From NCBI GenBank assembly GCA_013397455.1, contig VYZB01000522.1, forward strand, positions 372,001 to 436,000: a stretch of 64,000 nucleotides of DNA, written 5' to 3'. This DNA is from Crotophaga sulcirostris (lineage: Eukaryota; Chordata; Aves; Cuculiformes; Crotophagidae). The position numbers were made by a program, and so were the translations under genes. The notes beneath the pieces were generated by a model that was not told where the DNA came from, made no database searches, and worked only from the letters and a program-made list of their open reading frames with translations. Shown piece after piece: positions 53,501 through 64,000 of the stretch (the stretch's first letter is position 1; every line of letters starts with the position of its first letter).

Positions 53501-53580
53501 GACAGAAGACACAGAAGTAACTAAGAGGGAAGAGAATCAATTCATGGGCTGGCTCTCTTTCTAATCCATGTCCTGTCAAG

Positions 53581-53776
53581 AAATTCTTCAAATTGAGGGT
53601 GGTGATTCACTTGCCCAGGGAAGTTCTGGATGCTCCCTCCCTGGAAGTGTTCAAGGCCAGGTTGGATGGGGCTGGTCTAGTGGGAGGTGCCCCTGCCCAT
53701 AGCAGGGGGTTGGAACTGGATGGACTTTAAGGTCCCTTCCAACCCAAACCATTCTGTGTTTCTATGATTCTATGAC
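53581..53776 (+). mobile_element. CR1 LINE, short 3' fragment
   Basis: It starts in the final coding stretch (TTGCCCAGGGAAGTTCTGGA, then CTCCCTGGAAGTGTTCAAGG). The 3' untranslated part has GGTTGGATGGGGCTGG, GGTTGGAACTGGATGGACTT and GGTCCCTTCCAACCC, and it ends in TTTCTATGATTCTATGA tail units. The sense strand is +. Truncated and inactive. Confidence 0.93.
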
Positions 53777-56154
53777 ACTGTATCTGGATAAACACACCAA
53801 GAAGTAGGCTAGCCTTCCCCTTATACACTGGGTTGCACAACTGCTACTGAATTTAGTTTACCTGGGAATTCTGTTTTCTTTACCTTCCCAAAAACCTGGG
53901 CCCTATGTAAATGTTGTGTTTGTTTTTCCTTGAAACTGGCCTTCAGTGTAGTCAAAGTTGCACTTTAGTCTAAGAAATACGTGCATGGCTTAGAGATGGG
54001 AAAATAAAAATATTCATCACTGCGGTTGCCAAAGATGTTTTCACAGTGGCTAAGTTACACCTAAAGGCATTCTTTTCAATACCCATCTGTCTTGTGCAGG
54101 TCCAAAGAGTTAATACCAATATACTCCATCTCAGGAATTTCCCAAACTGATGCTAGCTAGTGGTCTTCATTGAAAATTAAATAGATTTTAAATGGCTGCT
54201 CAGGTAGAAGTGTCAGTGAGGAGAAAGGTATTAGTTTGAAACACCATTTCCCATTGACATCCCACAGCCATAGATATTCCATTGTTACCCTCTTTCTGTT
54301 GTTAAATGTGAATTTTGCAGATGGGTGAAAAAAACAAAGGAAGAGTAGCAGTCACGAGAATAATTTGCTGTGTGGCTCTGCAGGTAAAATCATTAACTGA
54401 ATTCTTTACAAATAATTTAATCTAAAAATGAAGGTCTATGGCTGTTTCGTTACTTAACTAATAATAACATCTTAGAAAACAATGACAGAGCCATGCCCAA
54501 ATCACATAAGCAGTTATTTTTTGTGTTACCTTTCAGTAAATAAAATGTTATTGATCTCTATATTAGTAAATAACTGAAAGCTAATAACAATAAAAATATA
54601 TATGAACATGAATAGGCATTTTATTTAGATATGAGATGTTTTTATGTCATTTTTTCTAGTTAAATTTCAATGTATCTGTGAGTATGTCAAGATGACAGAA
54701 TCTCATTTAAAAGCTGTGAAGACAGCTGACAGAAAGTGCATTAAAAATTAGATTTTGAATTCAAAGAATGAAAGCTCTAAATCACTACAAGCATGTCTGT
54801 AGGACAAGATTGATACCAGATGCTATTTAGTACATGTTATTAACAAACCATTCAAGCCTTGAAGGGACCTTGTCACTACATAACTTCCGTCTATGTAAAT
54901 AAGATTGAAGCAAGGATTTATATTGCTAGCGATATTGAGCATCCCGTACATCAAAGAAACAGGACAGAACGTACTGCTCGAGTTAAAGAAAGTACTAGAG
55001 AATACTAAAATCTATGACTTTCTCCTGACTTTGCTTGCACACATAAATCACTCCACAGTGCCACAAAAGATCTATCTCATGAAAGCACTGCCTTACCAAA
55101 GAAAAACAAACACCTACAGTTGTCTCTGTGCTATGAAAAAAAGATTGCATTACCCAAACATTGTACTATTACAAAGAATATACATTAATGCAAATTAAGT
55201 TAACTTTTAAACTGAAAATATATATGTGCTACAGGACCTATCAAAATCCTTTCTTTTCTCTCTCTGTTTCAAAGATCTCCCTGTTCTGCCATGCTATTCA
55301 CTAATAATCGTGGTTTCAAACACTCAGTGCTTTGGGGAATGTTGCGATGGCAGTCTAAGCAATCAAATCCTGGTCTTCCCTGGACTTCTACTCTATCACC
55401 CCTGCTGACATATTCCTTCAATGTTAATTTGACACTCTGCCTTTTTCTGTGTTCTCCCTAATTTGTTAAAACAGATTCTCCTTTGACTTCTACCTTAGTT
55501 ATTCCATACACCCTTATACACAAGTCACTTCAAAGGGACTGCATGAAAACAATCATGTTTTATACGAATTCTAAAAATATTTTCTCAGACTCATAGTTTT
55601 TAAGACTGCGGAAACCACTAGGTGATCAGTCTGACCTTCTGTCTCATCACTTCTGGTCATACTAAACAAGTTTTCAGAAATATCCAATCTGGAGCTTCAG
55701 ACTGAGTGAAAGAGAATGCTCTGTAACTCTACATAAATTCCTGAATACATAGTATGGCTGCTTTTTTCTTTGTTTTCTGGGCTTGATTTGTCCGACATAA
55801 AATTTTAAGCACTAAATAAATATTTGCTATAAAAACTTGAGGACTCCTGGTCATCAGAAGATTTGAAAGCATAATTTTGATGGCTTGGGATTTGGTCTTT
55901 ACAGCCCTATGTGATTTCTGTTTGTCTGAGATACTGCTTTCCTCGTGCTGATCTACAGCCATGGTAACTGCAGGGAAACACCTCAGCTGCAATTCCACTT
56001 TGACAAGATGAAACGGCAGCTGGCAGGTCATGCTCTGGAAGAGAAAATTTGGAACCTACCGGTCCAGAAAAATCATGGTATTTATCTTTGTTCATTATCA
56101 GGATACCTTACTGGGGTTCTTTGGTTCCTTCAGTATAATTGTGTCAGGAAAATG
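53777..56154. other. Unique noncoding DNA, no gene recognised
   Basis: No repeat or exon was recognised. The longest open frames are a 100-codon frame on - (55729-56031) and a 97-codon frame on + (54905-55198). Neither shows a domain. Confidence 0.55.
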
Positions 56155-56295
56155 ATGTGGTGGAGTCTCCGTCCCTGGAGGGGTTCAAAACCATGTGGCT
56201 GTCACACTTTGGGACATGGTTTAGCAGGCATGGTGGGGTTGGACTGGATGAGTTTAGAGGTCTTTTCCAACCTTAATGATTTTGTGATTCTATGG
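56155..56295 (+). mobile_element. CR1 LINE, very short 3' fragment
   Basis: GTGGTGGAGTCTCCGTCCCT and GAGGGGTTCAAAACCATGTG correspond to the [11 protein letters not shown] end of CR1 ORF2. These are followed by GGGACATGGTTTAGCAGGC, GGTTGGACTGGATGAG and GTCTTTTCCAACCTTAATGA, then TTTTGTGATTCTATGG. Sense strand +. Only about 140 bp survive. Confidence 0.93.
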
Positions 56296-59200
56296 TTTTG
56301 GAGCCCATGAAACTGATGGAAATCTGTGAGACAGACATTATGCCTCCAGGCTATGTTGCCTTTTCCATATGACTTTTTGCCTTGACCGTATTCTGTCAGG
56401 AATCAAGATTAGGTACACAGCAGTCACCCTTATCGGACAAGTGGGAGCCTGTTTTGGCAAGAGCAGCAACAGAAAGACATGGATCATCTGCAGGATTTTA
56501 TCACCTCGTGGCCAGGCTCAAGGGTCCAATCTTGATTTCTGATGGATGGATTAGAAGGGAGTCTGCAAAAGTATCCTCAGTGAGGGTTACTCCTCCAATC
56601 TCTTTGCCCTTTTTAATGAGGTTATCTGGCCTATGTTAATTATTGCTGGAAACATTAAGCATTTATCTGCCTCTCCATATGACAAATAAGGAAACTGCTC
56701 TTTTATTGAAATTCAACCCTGCCAGAAACTCTGTTTTCTGTCTCTTTGATGAATCCAGCCCAGAGACTTTACCTTAACGTGATGCCTACAATCTGGATTT
56801 GGTGCAATTCCATAATGTCTCCTTTTTAAAATTATCATTATTATTTTATTTTAGCTTCCTGATGATCTGTCAGTTTGGAATCACAATATTACTGGATTTA
56901 CACAAATTATTGAAATACAGGGATTTTTTCAGTGTTGTGTTAGAAAGGGTGTCAAAACACAGGAAACTTACTTTCTACTGTATATATACATGAGGTGTCT
57001 TTTTCTGGGTGCCTTTTAAATTAATCACCTTCTCTTTGTAAGTCTGTTCGTTGTAACATCATCCCTTAATGGGAATATCACAGCCTCATCCCAGGCTTTA
57101 CTGAAATCTGTATAAATGTCCTTGATTTGAACATCAGCCAGCAGACTGAAATTCTGCAATAAATTTCAAATGGCAGAATATATTAGCACTTCAAGTTCTC
57201 CTGAATTACTGAGATTGCAAAATGTAGTTGTATTTGATGTACTCAGCCCACAGGCTGTTCTCAGAGACCACTGCATTGAGGGGGAGAGGATATTCCTATG
57301 TATTTCCCAAGTACTGATAACAATTCAGCTTCACTTTGCTACAGAAAGGGAGCTTTTCTTTGGATTTTAGCACTGTCATAAAACAAAGATGATCTTTCTA
57401 GGAGCACTGGCTTTATGAAACCTCAACCTCTGAATGCTCATGCAAAAGTGCCTGCCTGCTCTGCCCTGCTCTGGCTCTGGCACGGCTGCTTTTACAAAGC
57501 AGTGAGAGTGCTCTCTAGCATTTTCCAATTGCTGGCAGGACCAAGGGTCTAAAACTGCAGCCAGGTGTGGTCAAACTGCAGATTCATTCTTCTCTCATCG
57601 GCATTCCTGACATGGCATGGCTGCCTGGAGACAACACAACACCCTAACTTTTTCTCCTCATCACCAGAGGTGAGCCTTGTCCAGGGTAATTCACACACGG
57701 CTTTTTAGCACTGGAGCAGAAAACAGCCTCTGTACACCACTGGCTTAATAAAAAGCTGTCAGTTCCTGGACTTTCAGTCAGTACACAGATGTCCTGCCTA
57801 GCTGAATTACTGTTGCAACAGACAGTGAATTTAAAGCATCAACTTAAAGCTTATGAGCTTAGGTCGCCTCACGATTCATGCAAAAATCAGAATCAGAGAA
57901 ATGAAAATACATAAACCCAGACCTCCTCCCCTTAAGCAGAGATTTCCATCTGAAGCCAAATCATGTTAAGGTTGGATGCACTTTTCAACTAATAAATATT
58001 TCAGCCTTTAAGTGATCTATTTTACAACATATAGAAAGATTGTTGTAATATGCTGGTGATTAATACATATTGCACTGACAAAGAGTAAATGCCTTTTTGA
58101 CTTGATAAGTAAATCCTAACCTTCTGAAATGACAGTTTGATCTTTGAATATTGTGGTCTTGTGTTTCTTGATGGAGGCTTCTTTGTTTTGATAGTACAGT
58201 TATTATTATTTCTTTTAAAACAATTAGTATCTCATTGCTTGCAAAACTTTCCAAACTAAGTTGAATCTAAATTATGTACCATCAACTTCAAATTGGCACA
58301 CAGCCTTTCTGAGATGATAAGGGACAATTAAATCAGAGATAATGGAAGGAATAAACTAATCCAAGCACAAATCACTAGAGAAATTACTGAAGAAATGTAG
58401 CATACCAAAACAGGTGAGAATGAGCAACTAAATATTATAACTTCAATTAAAAATAGAGTATTTAATGGACTGGAAAGGGATGTGGGAATTAACATAGGCT
58501 GATATATTTGAAACCAGTGAGTTAAATCCATAATATCTGTTTGTGTTGCTATATATTAAAGTTTGTGGTTGCCTGGAAGTCATCTTCTAGGAAACAATAA
58601 AAAAAAGAGAGCCACACAGATGACAGTGTGACTAAAACAGTGCTATTTACTGCCACTAGAATCTTATTGGAACCATCCTGTGTGGCAGCTCATGGCAGGA
58701 AGAACACTTATGCTTTTAGAACCGTAACAGTGAGCAAAACCATGCTTGATCCTGGGAACAAAGCTGTTACACCATGGACTTTGCACGTGGGGGGGGAATA
58801 AACAGCCTCAGAAAAACTCACAGGTTTCTTCAGCACATGTTGCAGTTTGAACTCGAGGTGTTGGAAAGAGCTGCTAAAGAACTCGGTTGCATTTGTGAGG
58901 GATCTTTGTTAACATGCGGGACCCTGCGCTTGGCTCTACGGTGGCACAAGATTGCTGTGGTGTGTACCACGGTGGCCTGGCTTTCTGTGCTGGAGTGTTT
59001 GTCTTGACATTATTTCAACAACAACAAAATTTCTTTTCATCTAAACAAAAGCACCCACAGAATCATTTGACTAGCAAAGGGATTTGCTGTACATCAAATT
59101 GATAGGAAATATTCACTACTGACTATTCAGCACGGGTGTTCTGCCTCACAGATGGAGAAAAGATGACAGTCTTTATTTTGTACCATTTATTCAGATTGCT

Positions 59201-59754
59201 AAAACATTCCCTAGGAGCACATCCTATGCTCTGGGTGCCTTTTCCACTGCTTAAAGTGAAAACACAGCAATACAAAATAACTGCCTGTGCCTCCTGTCTT
59301 CAGGGTATCATTGAACAATGTTGATTTCCCCCCCACCCCGAGAATACAGTACTGATCCCAATGGAGAGAACAGCAAACACTGAGTTGTTCAATTTCAACA
59401 TATGAACCTAAATTCCATATCTCAAACACATTTGTAGCTTTCTAGTATGCTGATATTTGATGGTTATAGAGAATGCTTTTGTTTAAAATAGCCACATTTC
59501 CATTCTTTCTGAGGGTTCTGTAGGCTTGAATAGCCATGAAACTATTTTTCAGTGCCTCCATATATTGTGCAGTACTGATAAACCAAAGCTTTCTTTTTCT
59601 TGTTTTTGAGTGCCTTGCAGAGATTACTGACTGTTCTTGAATGTTCAGGGTGCAGAAGCGCTCATTTAACCACAAAATGGAACGCATTTTGTGGGTGATG
59701 AGGAATTCAGCTATTATTTGAGTACCACTTGTGTAAGACACCTGATGCATGTAA

Positions 59755-59796
59755 AGAGAATAAACCTACTCAAAAAGAGAGTAAACCTATTCAAGA
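59755..59796. repeat. 21-bp tandem duplication, two copies
   Basis: AGAGAATAAACCTACTCAAAA is followed directly by a copy differing at three bases. The AGAG start of a third unit follows. Confidence 0.8.
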
Positions 59797-62557
59797 AGAG
59801 ATCATTTGGAACTGCATTTGTTCTTTAGGAAAAAGGGGAAAAAATTTTCACCTCTCACCAGGGAAAGCCTTCAGAGCACAGCAATTTTCCTTAGATTAAT
59901 GTTAGATCTACACTGACCAGCAAGCCTGGAAAATACATGTTGCCTTGCACATTCAGCACACATCACTTTTTACTGACAAGGACCCTTTTCCTTCCCCTTC
60001 CCCCCTTCTTTTTTAAGACTAGCATGCTGAACATAAACAATGTGTTTTGTTTGTTTTAACTTGTCTTGAAATAAACAGCAGCTAAGTATAACTTAAATAT
60101 TCACTATCTAAAGCTTGACCAAATTACACTGCACATTCAATTTCTTCTACCTTCCAGAATAAGCAAATTGAATTTGATATGCTGTAAGAGGAATAGGCTC
60201 AGCACCTCTATAAACTTCAATATTTTCCTGTTACCAACATCCAACTTGTTAATGATAGAATGACTGAATCTTAGGAACTAGAGTAGTGTAGAGAAGCTCA
60301 GATATTTGTACATGACCTGGTCTGGAATTCAAATTGCAGCAGAGGAAAAGGAGCTAGAGGGAAATAACATAGCTCACAATTACTTTCATATATTTGCTCT
60401 ATTTATATATTTTATTGGAATTGCACCTTGACATTATGTTTTGTTTGGGGTTTTGAGGAAGGAGATTATTTTGGTTTGGGTTTTTATTTATTATTGATGG
60501 CAAAGTTGCAGAATGATTGCTAAAGGCGTTGTGCATGGGGGTCCTGACACCTCCAAACTGCAACATTGGTGTCCAAACTGCACTTCAGCTCGTGTGCATG
60601 GAAGACAACTGCTCAAGCACTCACCTGAAATGTCACCACTCCTCCAGAAATGCTACATAGTTAAAAATATCTGTTAAAAGGGTATTCTGTTCTGGATGTA
60701 TCTACCTACCTTAGGCGCTTATTTGACCCCTATTACTGTACTATCAAAGCACCTTTCAATCTTATTTGCTTCATCCTGACAAACCCCCTGTGAGGGCTTG
60801 CTATTATCTCCACACTCATGCTGGCACTTTATGTTTCAAGGAACTATAAAATCAAACTGATTCAAATGTGCTACTTTCCCTTTGGCCTTGGAGGCCCAAG
60901 GCAGCTCTTTCTAAACATGGTTTCAATCATGTTTCACAGATTAAATGAATTATTCAGGTCTGTAAATCTACACTTCGCAGAAGATTTTGCTCAGTTTTAA
61001 GAGCAAGTTATAAAAAGGCTTAATTTCTCTAAACTGCCAGTTAATTGTACAATTTTGATAACAAAAAACATATAAAGTACTCATCTTTTAAAATGTGTGG
61101 TAGTTTTAAAATAAGGGGTAAAACTGGTTTTCTTTTGTTCTTCAGGAAAACAAAATCACCTGTTCAAAACAGGATAATCTTAATTGTAATTGGAAGGGGA
61201 CATCTAGTTTGTACATCTGATGGTAAAACAGAGACTACCAGTAGGAATTCTTATTCCCAGTTTGTCATACCTGTTTTATAGACTAATTTCATCCAGAATT
61301 TAAACAGATGTTACATACAGCCCTTGGTAAACTTAGAAAGAATCCAATATTTTAGGTTAGAAAAGGGAGAAAAGCAGAGCAGAGAAAAGAACTGACTAAA
61401 AGGTTAAATTCTGTTAAATAGTATTTTCTGGGGTTTTGTTTTCCAAATAAACCCTTGATTACTGTTTTCCTTCACACTATGCAAGACGACAAGGGAAGAA
61501 AGTATGCAGAACTGACTGTGGTATTAGAGATGGGAATGTCTAGAGACAGCAACTCTTTCAAAAGTCACTGGATTGAGCAAAGGAGATGGCAGTCCTTTTT
61601 TTCACGAGAGTAACACACTGTCAGTGGTGAGGAAGAATAAAATAATAATCAAGGTGTAAAATGACATACAAGTCGAATAAGAAAGCAGTTGGATAAGACT
61701 CTAAGTTAGAACTCTTCAATACTGGCAACAGTAGCTGCATTATTCTACCCAGGCTGAAGACTGATGAGCACTTTTCGCAGAGGAAGTGTTGACTCTGGCT
61801 GTCCCTGGCCTCCCCTCTGCTCTTACACATCGATTCCTGGCCCCATGCTCTGCTCTCAGCTGAGCTAAGACAACTGCTCTGCAATGAGATGGAGAACTGG
61901 ATCAGGGAGGTGACAAGGTCAATAAGTACTGTTATCATTACTGTTCCCCATTTCACTCTACTACTCGGCCTCAAACTCCTCGTGTGCTCTCAAATCCAGA
62001 GTTTAGTTAGCAGAGGGGGGAAAGACACAAAAATGGGTCGCTAGAGTTGCTGGAGAGGGCCCTTACAGAGCAGCTGTTGTGAAAGGAAGGACAGATACCC
62101 TTCCACCATGGGAACCTACCCATGAAGACCAAGTCGTGCTCCAACATGACCAAGTCAGTCACAGCCTGTCAGAAAATGGAAGAAAGCAATTGTGAGACAC
62201 CAACAGCCCTGGAGTAGGCTTGGGGCTTTTCGTCTGGAAGCTGGATGGTGTTACCAACACCAGCACCACTGAGGGTCTGTCACTGGGACATCCCATCAAT
62301 CAGTAGGAACATTTTTCAGGGGGAAAACTAACACCTATTTCCTAGCCTGATCTGTCATCATTTGTGAGGGCTGCTGTTTGGGTCTCAAGAACTGTATCAC
62401 ATCTGGCTGTACCCCATGGCCTTCGTTTGTTGAACAGCTTGCAGTGAGGGGCTCCCTTCACAGTTATTTGTACAGCCAGAGCTAGCTGGTGGTTTCTGCA
62501 GTTGTTTTAAACAGCTTGAACTGAAGCACCTTCTAACTCATGACCGAGTAACAAAAC

Positions 62558-62588
62558 CATTGTTAGTTGTTAGTAACAGCTAACAATG
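62558..62588. repeat. 31-bp near-perfect palindrome
   Basis: CATTGTTAG (62558-62566) pairs perfectly with CTAACAATG (62580-62588). Inside these arms a single mismatch (T/G, which would pair as U-G in RNA) is followed by five more pairs around a single central G. The left 13 bases recur as a direct repeat at 62654-62666. It could be a hairpin, a dimeric protein site or a relic of a small inverted-repeat element; none is proven. Confidence 0.75.
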
Positions 62589-64000
62589 TAACTTGCTACT
62601 TGGTGTTTAGCTACAGGTAGAAAAGAAAGGCGAAAAGATAAACATTTCATCGACATTGTTAGTTGTAAAAGCTGGTTTTAGGGATATCTCTGATCTATTG
62701 AACTGCTAAATGGAGGCTGATAGGATAATTCTTTACCTGCAGGATTTGTGATGGGGCATGCACCAAGCTGGCATAGGTGAGCAAATCTTCCTATTGTTTC
62801 TTACTGCACAGGAAGAATAAGAACCACCTGTTGTCCCAAGTGCCTGCTCTCGCCACGAAGTTTGTCACCTCCTCTTTCTCTGTGTTTTACCTACAAAATG
62901 TCCAAAGATATAATTCTTCCATGAACAAATGCAGGTTGAATATATTGGCAGAAAAAACACTGTAGGTATAATTCTGAGTAAACTAGTTAACATTATTCCT
63001 GTTGCTTCCAGCTCTGTTTATGTGCAATGTTGTTACCATTTATCCTAAGAGGCAAATAAAGTATTTTTTTCAAATTACAGTCACAAATGTGACTTCTTTT
63101 TTAGGTAGTGACTTCATTATTAACCTGTCAATCCTGATTATTATTAAGCAGACTATCCATTTCATCTGCTCACTGCTCACTCCAAGGCCACTGCTGCTGC
63201 TCCCTGAGAAGAGACCGGAAAGTTTTCAAATGTGAGACCATCAAATAATTGACACTAATTGTCAAATTAATTATACTGGATGTCACACAAATATTAGGAT
63301 TCCAGAGCATTTTCATAAACATGAAGTAGTTATCCAAGCACTCCTGAATAGCGCAAGCACGGTAATTACAGTCAGTGAAACACTGTTTCATTCATTCCAC
63401 AGTTCATGTCAATTGTCTGGCATTTCTTTAATACTGTTTCTTCAAAAATCAAAGCAGATTTGCTCTGTTCTTTGTACTGAAACCCTCGCATTGTAACCTG
63501 ATGGACATTACAGTTAGGATTCTTTTCATCACTGCACTGCAAGAGCAATCCCACATCTATTCAAGTGACTTCCTTCTCAACTTAGCTTGTGTTGTGCATA
63601 ATTTATTAAAAGATATTTTTTGCTCTATTAACAGTGATTTTTTTTAAAAAATAGTGAAGCATAGAAATAAATGAATAAAACTGAAAATTGGAAATATTCC
63701 CTTTAAAGACCCCCATTTTTAAAGTGTGCAACCTCATTCCACACGGGCTGTATCATAGGGTTATTAACAACTGCTCCTTCAGATGAGGCATTTTGCTCCT
63801 CACTGCCTACAGTCAGTCAGTTGACTGTGGAACTGCCCAATTTCTGTGGGTAATCAAAGTAACTGTGTACACATTCAGCATGTAATTATGTTTCTAAATC
63901 GATTAAAATCCAGCCCTGAGATGGTTGCAAGCTAAGGCTTGGCTCCAGTGATTAGTTCTTAAGACTTCTTTCACGAGCTTGAGCAAATAACACATTTGCC

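Larger units (their letters stand above)
43439..53580. other. Unique AT-rich noncoding DNA, no gene recognised
   Basis: Ten kilobases without a recognisable repeat or exon. Open frames are all at most 100 codons and unremarkable. A 21-bp tandem duplication (51752-51793) and three enhancer-like stretches (49160-49400, 49550-49740 and 53265-53500) are listed separately. Confidence 0.6.
56296..64000. other. Unique AT-rich noncoding DNA, no gene recognised
   Basis: No transposon family, exon or RNA gene was recognised to the end of the window. The longest open frame is 117 codons on - (61621-61974), without domain. The palindrome at 62558-62588 and the tandem duplication at 59755-59796 are the only structured sequences I noticed. 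Confidence 0.6.

Noticed and set aside
61621..61974. 117-codon frame on - with hydrophobic ends
   Set aside because: Hydrophobic segments arise easily from translated AT-rich DNA. No family resemblance.

Overview
The window is bird nuclear DNA, AT-rich and almost certainly intergenic or deep intronic. The bird assignment rests on five 3'-truncated CR1 LINE copies. Three end in the short 8-bp tail repeat typical of avian CR1 (units of the type ATTCTATG), and the two longest still encode recognisable C-terminal reverse-transcriptase-ORF residues. Three solo LTRs of avian endogenous retroviruses support it. The ERVL-type LTR at 17374-17933 is of a kind I associate with non-galliform (neoavian) birds. 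I cannot name the species or chromosome.

Layout: 1-9688, single-copy-looking AT-rich DNA. 9695-10058, a 364-bp solo LTR on + (class II, 6-bp target duplication). 10065-17368, unique DNA with two stretches resembling conserved noncoding elements. 17374-17933, an ERVL-type solo LTR on + (5-bp target duplication). 17939-26540, unique DNA. 26541-27000, CR1 on -. 27001-34744, unique. 34745-34968, CR1 on +. 34969-42318, unique. 42319-42855, CR1 on -. 43069-43432, a second 364-bp copy of the class II LTR, on -, with a perfect 6-bp target duplication. 43439-53580, unique. 53581-53776, CR1 on +. 53777-56154, unique. 56155-56295, CR1 on +. 56296-64000, unique apart from a near-perfect 31-bp palindrome at 62558-62588 and a 21-bp tandem duplication at 59755-59796.

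I found no host protein-coding exon, tRNA, rRNA, snRNA or CRISPR array that I can defend. The open frames of 60-170 codons are what random AT-rich DNA yields, apart from those inside CR1 and the LTRs. Several segments (for example 13385-13700, 37480-37660 and 49550-49740) are rich in homeodomain, POU and E-box-like words and look like candidate conserved noncoding elements of a regulatory gene desert. Without an alignment this is only a hypothesis.

Nothing here amounts to a new biological system. The most informative observations are the two inverted, equal-length LTRs with intact integration footprints, the open reading frame both share, and the palindrome near 62.57 kb.
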